Of a stretch of DNA of 6,314 nucleotides, positions 1 to 6,154 are shown in pieces. The notes below the pieces were generated by a model. That model did no database searches. It was not told where the DNA came from and saw nothing but the letters and a program-made list of their open reading frames with translations. Within the stretch, counting starts at the first letter, position 1. The number at the start of each line of letters is the position of its first letter. Source of the stretch: Planctomycetota bacterium (GTDB taxonomy: Bacteria; Planctomycetota; Planctomycetia; Pirellulales; Pirellulaceae). The stretch lies in contig JAPLNJ010000530.1 of the NCBI GenBank assembly GCA_026692885.1, forward strand, positions 1-6,314. The letters are read 5' to 3'. Position numbers and translations under genes: made by a program.

Positions 1-138
1 CCCGACCAGATGCTCACGCGGACCAAGCTTCGCGAAACACTGGGCGTCAAGAACGAGCGACTGGGCGCGGTCCTGGACACGCTGGAACGCGCTGGCCGAA
101 TCCGTCGCACGCCCGGCGGTTGGCAACGTGTCGACTGA
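1..138 (+). CDS. C-terminal end of a winged-helix DNA-binding protein (partial, 5' end outside window)
   Basis: Reading from base 1 in frame, 45 codons run to a TGA at 136-138. The peptide has the look of a C-terminal winged helix-turn-helix: a first helix TRTKLRETLGV, a turn, a recognition helix NERLGAVLDTLERAGRI, and a wing RRTPGGWQRV that ends the protein. Short C-terminal winged helices of this kind occur on AAA-type helicase/primase proteins of mobile elements (RepA-like), where they help bind DNA. That assignment is inferred from the neighbouring CHC2 zinc-finger gene, which starts 104 bases downstream on the same strand; the ATPase part is not in the window. A transcriptional regulator or another DNA-binding protein with the same tail is equally possible. 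The fold call is reasonable, the parent protein is unknown. Confidence 0.6.
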   Translation, partial: PDQMLTRTKLRETLGVKNERLGAVLDTLERAGRIRRTPGGWQRVD

Positions 139-150
139 CGAGGAGCCGAT

Positions 151-190
151 CGTTCCCGTTCCCTCTCTAGAGAAAGGAGGGAACGGAACG
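151..190 (+). repeat. Near-perfect inverted repeat (hairpin) between the winged-helix gene and the CHC2 gene
   Basis: The left arm at 151-165 (CGTTCCCGTTCCCTC) pairs with the right arm at 177-190 (GAGGGAACGGAACG) over 14 base pairs, with one extra C bulged on the left. An 11-base loop at 166-176 separates them. It begins 13 bases after the upstream stop codon. No T-run follows the right arm, so it is not a classical intrinsic terminator. It could act as a processing or attenuation hairpin, or be an operator for a dimeric protein; each arm also contains two GTTCC units. The pairing is seen directly; the function is unknown. Confidence 0.6.
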
Positions 191-231
191 GTCTGCAACG
201 CGTCCGGCGATGTTCTTCTCCCACGTCTTTC

Positions 232-237
232 GAGGAA
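232..237 (+). promoter_or_regulatory. Ribosome binding site that sets the CHC2 gene start
   Basis: GAGGAA lies 5 bases before the ATG at 243. The in-frame ATG at 210 has no purine-rich site in front of it, so the start at 243 is preferred. Confidence 0.6.
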
Positions 238-242
238 CCACC

Positions 243-557
243 ATGCCCGGCATCGACTACGACCGGCTACGCCGCGAGATCACGATGGGGGAAGTCCTGA
301 ACCTGCTCGGCTTTCAATCTGTGCAGCGACGGGGCGGCCAATGGCGCGGCCCTTGTCCGGTGCATGGATCGACGTCCACACGCAGTCGCAGCTTCTCCGT
401 GAACGTCGCCTTGGGCCGTTATCATTGCCACAAGTGCCGCAGCCAAGGCAACCAACTGGAGTTATGGGCAGCGGTGCTCAAGCAGCCACTGCATCCCGCC
501 ACGATCCGGCTCTGCCACGCCCTTGGCCGTGAAGTCCCCTGGATTCACCGCTGGTGA
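243..557 (+). CDS. Stand-alone CHC2-type (DnaG-like) zinc-finger protein
   Basis: This 104-residue protein carries the zinc-binding pattern of bacterial primases: Cys38-x2-His41, then Cys62-x2-Cys65, with 20 residues between the pairs. The usual CHC2 surroundings are visible: a start helix before the finger (MGEVLNLLGF), G-P-C-P-V-H-G at the first pair, SFSVN, and YHCHKC at the second pair followed by GNQLELWAAV. In DnaG this finger contacts single-stranded template DNA. Here the TOPRIM catalytic domain is absent, and the protein is far shorter than a primase of about 600 residues, so it cannot make primers alone. It lies just downstream of a winged-helix gene on the same strand, suggesting a two-gene replication module of a mobile element with the primase functions split between proteins. 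Family assignment is firm; role and partner are inferred. Confidence 0.85.
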   Translation: MPGIDYDRLRREITMGEVLNLLGFQSVQRRGGQWRGPCPVHGSTSTRSRSFSVNVALGRYHCHKCRSQGNQLELWAAVLKQPLHPATIRLCHALGREVPWIHRW

Positions 558-731
558 CTGCCAGCTAAGCCCGCAGATCAGCACCGCGGCCCACCCTGCT
601 CACATCCAGAACAGAAGAGAGGAGGCACCGGTACTTCCGCCGCCGGTCAACCACCTGTCATCCCGCGATTATCTCGATCGCGCGCCCATCGATTATCGTG
701 CCCGCTCTCAGTAGCGAACGGATAACCTGAG
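558..731. other. Non-coding spacer upstream of the intron remnant
   Basis: No convincing gene is present. The octamer CGATTATC occurs twice within about 30 bases (near 667 and 689). The short open frame here has no ribosome binding site and no recognisable motif. Part of this stretch may be further degraded intron (domain IV), but I cannot show that from pairing or coding. Confidence 0.4.
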
Positions 732-806
732 GAACCGAATGCGTTAATTGCGCACGTTCGGGTCTGTGGGAGCCCCGGGCGGGAAACCGCCCGGGGCCAC
801 CCGGTC
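732..806 (+). mobile_element. 3'-terminal remnant of a group II intron (domains V and VI)
   Basis: Bases 732-764 fold as a domain V. The lower helix is 732-740 with 756-764, a two-base AC bulge sits at 754-755, and the upper helix is 741-744 with 750-753 around a five-base loop. This reproduces the canonical layout: nine-pair lower stem, two-base bulge and short upper stem. A three-base linker (765-767) leads to domain VI: GGG at 768-770 pairs with CCC at 800-802. Above an internal loop (A771 opposite C798-A799) sits a perfect 11-pair stem, 772-782 with 787-797, closed by a GAAA tetraloop. A799 on the 3' side is placed like the branch-point adenosine, putting the intron end about 7 bases later, near 806; the exact splice site is uncertain. 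No reverse transcriptase or domains I-IV are recognisable upstream, so this is a relic or the tail of a severely shortened intron. The domain V triad is altered (A733-A734-C735). Confidence 0.75.
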
Positions 807-1031
807 CTACAGCGAGCGATCGTTTCGAGTTCTTATCCCATACGCCCAGACGGGATCCGCCCAGCGGGATATTCGGAGGCGGAAGAACGCAATTGACTTC
901 CCACCCGGGGAATCGTAGGTTGATTGCTGCCTCCCGACGTTCTGGTCTCGTTTGGAGACGCAGGTGCCATGGTTAACGCCGAATGGCTTATCGCCTGTGA
1001 GCCGATTCTCGGTCGAGATGATGGATATTTG
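807..1031. other. Non-coding leader of the large secreted-protein gene
   Basis: Nothing with coding character is visible on either strand. An open frame on the minus strand crosses this stretch but overlaps both the intron hairpin and the start of the plus-strand gene, and shows no domain. I looked for a sigma70-type promoter and found no pair of boxes good enough to report. A promoter for the downstream gene should lie here, because the gene is preceded only by the intron relic. Confidence 0.35.
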
Positions 1032-1040
1032 AAAGGGGGA
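1032..1040 (+). promoter_or_regulatory. Ribosome binding site that sets the start of the large gene
   Basis: AAAGGGGGA ends 7 bases before the ATG at 1048, a normal spacing. The in-frame GTG at 1042 would be only one base from it, so ATG 1048 is the likelier start and the protein loses two residues at its head. Confidence 0.6.
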
Positions 1041-1047
1041 TGTGGTC

Positions 1048-4000
1048 ATGTTCAGCGAACAACTTCGCCAGGGTTGGGGACGATTTTGCCTGTTAGCCAG
1101 GATCGGGCACTCCGCGCTGCACGATGCAAGGCCGCACCAGCGGACCCCGACACGGAGGCACAGACGCCACCGCAGGCTCCGCCTGGAGGCATTGGAGGAT
1201 CGCCGCGTGTTGAGTCTGATTGGACCCGACATGCCGCTGACCTTGCGGTCGTTCGCCGACATCGTGGGCGAACAGACGGCCGCCGCGGACGTTGCGTTCG
1301 CAGCGTCCGAAAACAGCCTCCCGGCACTAAACGCGCCGGGCGCGCAAGCCTCCAGCGGGTTGCCTACAGGGACGCGGGGCTGGGAGACCATCCCCAGCGT
1401 GATCCACAACAACGCCACGGATAGCTTTCGTGTCGAAGTCAACACGAACGGACCGGTTCAAGGAGTGACGATCCGGTCGATCGATTGGGGAATCGTCTAT
1501 CCCGGTTCCTCCGCACTGGCGTTGCGAGATGACGGCCTGGGCTTGGACCGAGTGGCCGGGGACAACATCTGGACCGCCGGACCGTTCCACTGGAACACGG
1601 CGCGTCCCCTGGCGGACCACTACGAGCACAATCCAGACAGCCCCGCAGGAATCGAAGCGGTCAGCGTCGGGGAAGTGCAGATTACGGAAGCCGACGGCAC
1701 GAGCGGGCAGTTCCTGATCTGGCCTAGCGTGGGTGTGGTGCGCTCCGACATCCCGGATATCACGAGCACCAGCCTGGCGACCAACATTGCGGTATCACCC
1801 CACCTGATCAACATTCAAACTTCGGCCCACGAAACCCAGCGGGCGCTACATGCGAGCGGCGGCAGCATCCGGAATCTGACCAACGCCATCTATCAGGTGT
1901 TGCCCGATGCGTACGACTCGTTCATGTTCTTTTCGACCGACCGGGTCGAACTGGCGCCTTGGAACTCGGCCGCGAACTACAACGCTGGAATGCACAACAC
2001 AGTCCAACGGAATTACACGGGAACGGGCGACAGCGTATTCGACAACAGCCGCTTGTATGGCAGCCAGGGACGCTTGCTCGGCTGGAACCTGTTGGACACG
2101 TTCGATCGCGGCATCTGGGGCTCCAGCGCGACCCACGAATTGGTCCACCAGTGGGCGGCCTATACCGGACTTGGGCTCAGCGACGGCACGGGGCATTATG
2201 TCGGCACCAGCAGCGCGGGAAGTCTCGTCGGCGGCACACAGTGGATCGACAACGGCGACGGGACGTTCACGATGAACCAAGGGGAAGGACGCAACGGGGC
2301 CTTTCACGCCTCACCGCTCGACAAGTACTTCATGGGGCTGATTGGGCCGGATCAGTTGCCCACCACGTACGTATTCACCGGCGCCAAGCCGCTGCCGCAG
2401 ACCGGCGAGACCATCTATCCGAACGACATCGCCTACAGCGTCACCGCCAATCAATTGATCTCCGCGTATGGCTCCCGTACACCGAGTCCGGCTACGGCCC
2501 AGCGGCATTTCAACCTCGCGTTTGTGGCGGAGAGCTACGACCGGATGTTGACCCCGACCGAGATGACCTTCTACGAAATTCTCGCGGCGCACTACACGAA
2601 GGTACTACCTGCGGACCAACCCGATCCTTACGTGGGCGACGGGTGGCAGCCGATCACGCGGTTCTTCGGCGAAGGGACGACGTTCAGCAGCGAGGTCCAA
2701 CACGGTTCCCTCACGCTGACTTTGTCGGCGGCGACTCTGGCGGAGAACGCCACTGCGCCGCTCACAGCGACCGTGTGGCGGCCCGGCGGCGACGTGTCGG
2801 CAGCGATGACCGTCTGGCTCACCAGCAGCGATCCCAGCGAACTGGCTGTCCCACGGTCGGTCGTGATCCCCGCCGGCCAGACGTCGGCGACGTTCACCGT
2901 GCAAGCCGTCAACGATGATCTGGCGGACGGAACGCAGACGGCCACCATCAAATCGCTCGCGTATCCTTTGGTGGCGACCCAGGCCAATGTGGAGGTGACG
3001 GACGATGAACCGGTGCCCGTGCGGCAACTCCGCGGCTCACTGTGGTCCGATCTCGACCAGGATGGGGTGCGCGATGTGGGCGAACCAGCTCTGACCGGTT
3101 GGACGGTGTATCTGGACGCCAACGAAAACCGGCTGCGGGACAGCGGGGAAACCGCGACGCAAACCGATACCAATGGCGACTACGCCTTCGACAACCCGCC
3201 GGCTGGCACGGTGGATGTGGCGCAAGTCCTGCCTGCCGGCTGGGTCCAGCAGTCGCCTCTCTCCCCCAGCGCGACCCCGGCCGTAACGGTCAGTATCCAC
3301 GACGAACCGCGTAACGGCAGCGGCGACGCGCTGAACAGCGACCCCACGATCGTACAGCGAAGCACGACGTTGGAGGACCGCGCGATCGGCGAGTTCGACG
3401 TGCGCGAACTGGCGGGCCGTTCGGTCGCCAAGGCCATGCTGGAAATCCGCTTCGAGCCGGACAGCAGCAACACCGCGACCCGCCAAGTGGACCTGTACAC
3501 CTATTCCGGCAACGGCGTCGCGGACTTGACCGATTTCTCGGCCTCCGCCCCGTACGCGGGCAGCGTTGGGCTGGGCGGCAGTCCCTTCACGGTGAACTTT
3601 GATGTCGTGTACCGGCTCCAACAAATCCTGAACAGTGGCGGATTGTTTTTCGGCGTCCGCTATGCCGGCGCTACGGACAACTGCCCCGCGCTACGAATCG
3701 CCCAGCAAACGCTGAAGGTCGCGTTGAGTGATGGTTGGCCATACACGATGGTGCTGGGTGAGAACGAGATCCGGGGCGATTTGGATTTCGGCAGCCGCGA
3801 CGTGAGCCCGCCTACCGTCTTGCTGACCGTGCCTTCCACAACCAATAGCGCCACGCCCGTGGTGAGCGTCATGGCCAGCGACAACGCGGCGCTGCCGGAC
3901 GGGACGCTGGTCGCGATCGACGCCGACTTCAACCGAGATGGCGATTTCTACGATCCGGGCGAAGTAGGCTGCGCCTATGGGTTGCTGATCGCAGGAACGG

Positions 4001-5127
4001 CGACGTTCCCGCTCAACGCTGCCTTGCCCGAAGGGACGTACAATCTACGCGCGACCCTCCGCGATTCCTCCGGCAACACGGCGAGCAGTACGGCGAGCGC
4101 AATCACCGTCGAGGCGGCGCCGCCCCGCGTCTTGGCGATTCAGCGGACCAGCGCGGTGCTCACTGGCACCGGCACCGTCGATTTCAGCGTCACGTTCAGC
4201 GAGACCGTGAGCGGGGTCGGGGCGGACGATTTCGTCCTTCGCACGACCGGCACGATCGGTGGCGCGGCGGTGACGCTGGTCTCCGGCAGCGGCCGGGCCT
4301 ACACCGTCACCGTGAACACGGGCTCGGGCAGCGGCACACTACGGCTGGATCTGACCGACAATGATTCGATTGTGGACGGCGCCGCGAAGTCGTTGGGAGG
4401 CCCCGCTCTGGGCGATGGTAACTACACGCTCGGCCAGACCTACACGATCGATAAGGTCGCCCCGGTCGTTAGCGGCATCACGCGTCTCGACTCCAGCCCA
4501 ACCGCCGCCACTTCCGTTCGCTACCAAGTCACGTTCAGCAAACCGGTCAGCGGGGTCGATGCAGGCGACTTCTCCCTGGTAGCCGATGGACCCGCTGGTG
4601 CGCAGATCAGCAGTGTCAGCGGCAGTGGCACCTCGTTCACGATCACCGTGAGCACGGGCACGGGAGACGGAACCCTGAGGCTGGACCTGGCGGACAACGA
4701 CACCATCCTCGATGCCATCGGCAATCGGCTCGGCGGCAACGGGGCGGGCAACGGCAACGCCACGGGGCCTATCTATACCATCGAGAGGGATGTCCCCGTT
4801 GTCGTCTCGATCACCCGGCGGGATTTCAGCCCCACCAGTCCCGGTACGGTCCGGTTCCAGGTGACGTTCAGCGAGGCGGTCACGGGAGTTAACGCTGGTG
4901 ATTTCAAGCTCACCAACACGGGACTCAAGAATCCCAAGATCCAGAGTGTTTCTGGCTCCGGCAAGACCTATATTGTGACGGTCAGTACCGGCACAGGCGG
5001 GGGCACGCTGCGCCTCGATTTGATCGACGACAATTCCATCAAGGATCTTAGCGGCAAGACGCTGGGGGGCGCGAAACGAGGTGACGGGACCTTCACGAAG
5101 GGCGAAACCTACACGATCGTCAAGTGA
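1048..5127 (+). CDS. Large modular secreted/surface protein with HELVH metalloprotease-like region and beta-sandwich repeats
   Basis: The product has 1359 residues, counted from ATG 1048. Residues 28-45 are rich in Arg and His and lead into L46-EALEDRRVL-S56, the LE-x-LE-x-R-x-LLS head motif of giant planctomycete exported proteins; no ordinary hydrophobic signal peptide is seen. About 121-177 resembles a choice-of-anchor X beta domain (DDG...DRVAGDNIWT at 161-174). About 250-545 is metalloprotease-like: H363-E-L-V-H367 gives two zinc-ligand histidines and the catalytic glutamate, followed by GHY (His383) and SPLDKYFMGLI (422-432), where a Met-turn-like segment would lie; the third ligand is not certain. 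Then come a Calx-beta domain (553-654), an SdrD-B-like domain (659-737) with the Asp-rich loop DLDQDGVRDVGE, a DNRLRE/CBM96-like beta domain (about 755-895), an Ig-like domain with DADFNRDGDFYDPGE (958-972), and three repeats (1025-1359). There is no C-terminal membrane anchor, LPXTG or dockerin. Likely role: calcium-stabilised extracellular protease or adhesin; substrate unknown. It appears to be transcribed alone. Confidence 0.85.
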   Translation: MFSEQLRQGWGRFCLLARIGHSALHDARPHQRTPTRRHRRHRRLRLEALEDRRVLSLIGPDMPLTLRSFADIVGEQTAAADVAFAASENSLPALNAPGAQASSGLPTGTRGWETIPSVIHNNATDSFRVEVNTNGPVQGVTIRSIDWGIVYPGSSALALRDDGLGLDRVAGDNIWTAGPFHWNTARPLADHYEHNPDSPAGIEAVSVGEVQITEADGTSGQFLIWPSVGVVRSDIPDITSTSLATNIAVSPHLINIQTSAHETQRALHASGGSIRNLTNAIYQVLPDAYDSFMFFSTDRVELAPWNSAANYNAGMHNTVQRNYTGTGDSVFDNSRLYGSQGRLLGWNLLDTFDRGIWGSSATHELVHQWAAYTGLGLSDGTGHYVGTSSAGSLVGGTQWIDNGDGTFTMNQGEGRNGAFHASPLDKYFMGLIGPDQLPTTYVFTGAKPLPQTGETIYPNDIAYSVTANQLISAYGSRTPSPATAQRHFNLAFVAESYDRMLTPTEMTFYEILAAHYTKVLPADQPDPYVGDGWQPITRFFGEGTTFSSEVQHGSLTLTLSAATLAENATAPLTATVWRPGGDVSAAMTVWLTSSDPSELAVPRSVVIPAGQTSATFTVQAVNDDLADGTQTATIKSLAYPLVATQANVEVTDDEPVPVRQLRGSLWSDLDQDGVRDVGEPALTGWTVYLDANENRLRDSGETATQTDTNGDYAFDNPPAGTVDVAQVLPAGWVQQSPLSPSATPAVTVSIHDEPRNGSGDALNSDPTIVQRSTTLEDRAIGEFDVRELAGRSVAKAMLEIRFEPDSSNTATRQVDLYTYSGNGVADLTDFSASAPYAGSVGLGGSPFTVNFDVVYRLQQILNSGGLFFGVRYAGATDNCPALRIAQQTLKVALSDGWPYTMVLGENEIRGDLDFGSRDVSPPTVLLTVPSTTNSATPVVSVMASDNAALPDGTLVAIDADFNRDGDFYDPGEVGCAYGLLIAGTATFPLNAALPEGTYNLRATLRDSSGNTASSTASAITVEAAPPRVLAIQRTSAVLTGTGTVDFSVTFSETVSGVGADDFVLRTTGTIGGAAVTLVSGSGRAYTVTVNTGSGSGTLRLDLTDNDSIVDGAAKSLGGPALGDGNYTLGQTYTIDKVAPVVSGITRLDSSPTAATSVRYQVTFSKPVSGVDAGDFSLVADGPAGAQISSVSGSGTSFTITVSTGTGDGTLRLDLADNDTILDAIGNRLGGNGAGNGNATGPIYTIERDVPVVVSITRRDFSPTSPGTVRFQVTFSEAVTGVNAGDFKLTNTGLKNPKIQSVSGSGKTYIVTVSTGTGGGTLRLDLIDDNSIKDLSGKTLGGAKRGDGTFTKGETYTIVK
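4120..5124 (+). repeat. Three tandem protein-coding repeats of about 336 bp (Ig-like beta domains)
   Basis: Unit 1 is 4120-4455 (112 codons), unit 2 is 4456-4791 (112 codons) and unit 3 is 4792-5124 (111 codons), ending at the stop. Each unit has the order VTFS-x-x-V-x-G-V, then DF-x-L, SGSG, the strand TGxGxGTLRLDL, the loop D-(N/D)-x-x-I-x-D, a Gly-rich LGG turn, and a final YTI. The strongest block is GTLRLDL, present in all three. The pattern resembles bacterial Ig-like adhesion modules; the units have diverged at DNA level, so they are old duplications. Confidence 0.85.
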
Positions 5128-5382
5128 GCAGACGAGCTGCCGTGGCACGTCCAAGCGTCAGCCGGGGCGGCCGGGTGGGCCCAAGAGCGGCGGCAGTGGT
5201 GCGAGCTGTCAGTCACCGCCGGACACGGTCGGCTCGCGGACGCGGCGGCTTACGCCCACTCCTGGGCGGCGGGTGGCAGCAACGGTCGGGGTTGTATCCT
5301 TTGGCCCCGCACATCGCCGAAGCCTTGATCGCCCGATCGGTCACCAGATTCCTCGCGGGTAAAGATCACGATCAGGCGACCG
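5128..5382. other. Spacer downstream of the large gene, no gene seen
   Basis: Open frames exist on both strands but are Arg-rich, GC-driven and lack motifs or ribosome binding sites. A small perfect hairpin, CGCCCA at 5253-5258 with TGGGCG at 5263-5268, lies about 125 bases after the stop codon but has no T-run, so I do not call it a terminator. The large gene on the plus strand and the remnants on the minus strand converge here. Confidence 0.4.
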
Positions 5383-5640
5383 TCAATCGGGCAAACCGCG
5401 GCGCATGTTCCCAGTGCTTTCCTCGGCGGAGAATTGCTCCGAACTGAGCTCGCCCACCCACTCGCGTAAATCCCTGTATTCCGGGTGCTGCGGGTTCGCC
5501 AAGACTTCGAGCAGGTGGGAATAGCCCAATGTGCCGCCCACATCCTCTGGCCGGCAGGCTCGCTCACCCGTCTGGCAAAGCGGGTGCTTGACTTGCGGCC
5601 CGGCCACTATGCAGTCCTCGAACACCATCTCATGCCAATC
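5383..5640 (-). pseudogene. 5'-truncated fragment of a pRiA4b ORF-3 family protein
   Basis: The minus-strand frame ending at 5383 encodes, from base 5640, 85 residues that begin DWHEMVFED and continue with KHPLCQTGERAC, RPEDVGG, LGYSHLLEVL, ANPQHPEY and LREWVG. This is the C-terminal part of the plasmid pRiA4b ORF-3 family (PRiA4_ORF3), whose conserved core reads G-x-RACPPEDCGG, GY, DP-x-HPEH and EWVG. The second cysteine is replaced by valine (V34 of the fragment). The N-terminal half of the family, including the usual YDFGD segment just before the W-x-HE strand, is missing. In this frame an in-frame TGA lies about 12 codons before the Asp, with no start codon or ribosome binding site for a full protein. 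A short protein starting at the ATG at 5628 is the alternative. The family function is not established. Fragment assignment is firm, pseudogene status likely. Confidence 0.7.
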
Positions 5641-5893
5641 GACTCGTAGACCAGTAGATCAATGCTTCCCGAACGAAGCAGTGCTCGGAGAAACTGTCGC
5701 GGAAGAAGGTCCCGGTCCTGGTCGAACTTCCACATGACAGGAGGCACTTGGCAGCACCAGACGTCGATCGAGGAAAGGGCCAAGCCGCGGCCCCAACTAA
5801 CCTCCCGGCCAAGATATACTTGCGCGGCGGGGAAAGTTTGCCTTGCGCGCCCATGTCCTGCAGATCAGGGTGCCCGCTTCTGTTACTGAATTG
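5641..5893 (-). other. Decayed stretch between RHS tip and pRiA4b ORF-3 fragment; possible coding remnant
   Basis: The minus strand is open in one frame from 5864 to a TAG at 5607-5609. The peptide has protein-like content (SSIDVWCCQVPPVMWKFD, then RQFLRALLRSGSIDLLVYES) but no family I recognise and no good start: the first ATG, at 5735, has no clear ribosome binding site. The frame overlaps the 5' end of the pRiA4b fragment in a different frame. It could be the former far end of the RHS toxin tip, a lost immunity gene or chance. I do not call a gene. Confidence 0.3.
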
Positions 5894-6154
5894 TCAAAGA
5901 CCAACCTGCGGCCACAAGCTCGCAACCTCGCGTGGCTTCCCGGACCTTTTGCGGGTCGGGTACCAATCGCTTCCGTGAACGAAGTACTTGTATTGGCTCT
6001 CATCCTCAGCCTTTTCCGTCTTGAGCTTGTTCTTATCGAGGACTTCAGCGTCCAGTGCATGGGCCAGTTTTGTCGCCGGCTCCAGACGCTTGATCTCATT
6101 GGCGCGATCTAGAAATGGTCGAAGTGCGAGGAAGGTCGCCGCCAGCGACATCAT
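5894..6154 (-). pseudogene. Probable RHS C-terminal tip, out of frame with the RHS core
   Basis: An open frame of 86 residues from ATG 6154 to TGA 5894 reads like real protein: a hydrophobic start MMSLAATFLALRPF, a charged helix (DRANEIKRLEPATK, then DAEVLDKNKLKTEKAEDES) and then YKYFVHGSDWYPTRKR. It overlaps the end of the RHS core frame by 59 bases. There is no ribosome binding site before the ATG. An RHS core normally continues after DPSGL into a variable, usually toxic tip of tens to more than a hundred residues. Dropping one base near 6155 would join the core to this segment, so a frameshift mutation (or sequencing error) is the simplest reading. The tip family is not recognised. The alternative is a separate small gene that overlaps the RHS end. 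Confidence 0.5.

Noticed and set aside
660..700. Twice-occurring CGATTATC as iterons or the start of a CRISPR-like array
   Set aside because: Only two short copies with uneven context; no regular spacing and no further units.
772..797. Perfect 11-pair GC stem with GAAA loop as an intrinsic terminator of the CHC2 gene
   Set aside because: No T-run follows, and the stem sits exactly where domain VI should follow a domain V.
815..850. TTCGAGT-containing stretch as the T-arm of a tRNA
   Set aside because: The flanking bases do not form a T stem, and no matching acceptor or anticodon arm exists on either strand.
807..1445. A 212-codon open frame on the minus strand crossing the intron tail and the start of the large gene
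   Set aside because: It overlaps the confidently coding plus-strand gene head, has no domain, and its end ([10 protein letters not shown]) resembles spurious translated non-coding DNA.
1846..2307. Long minus-strand and alternative plus-strand open frames inside the large gene
   Set aside because: They are shadows of a GC-rich coding sequence: low-complexity, Arg-rich, without motifs or ribosome binding sites.
5253..5268. Hairpin CGCCCA/TGGGCG as the terminator of the large gene
   Set aside because: Only six pairs, no T-run, and about 125 bases after the stop codon.
5124..5447. A plus-strand gene starting at the GTG that overlaps the stop codon of the large gene
   Set aside because: The peptide is Arg/Gly-rich with no recognisable motif, no clear ribosome binding site, and runs across the tail of the pRiA4b fragment.
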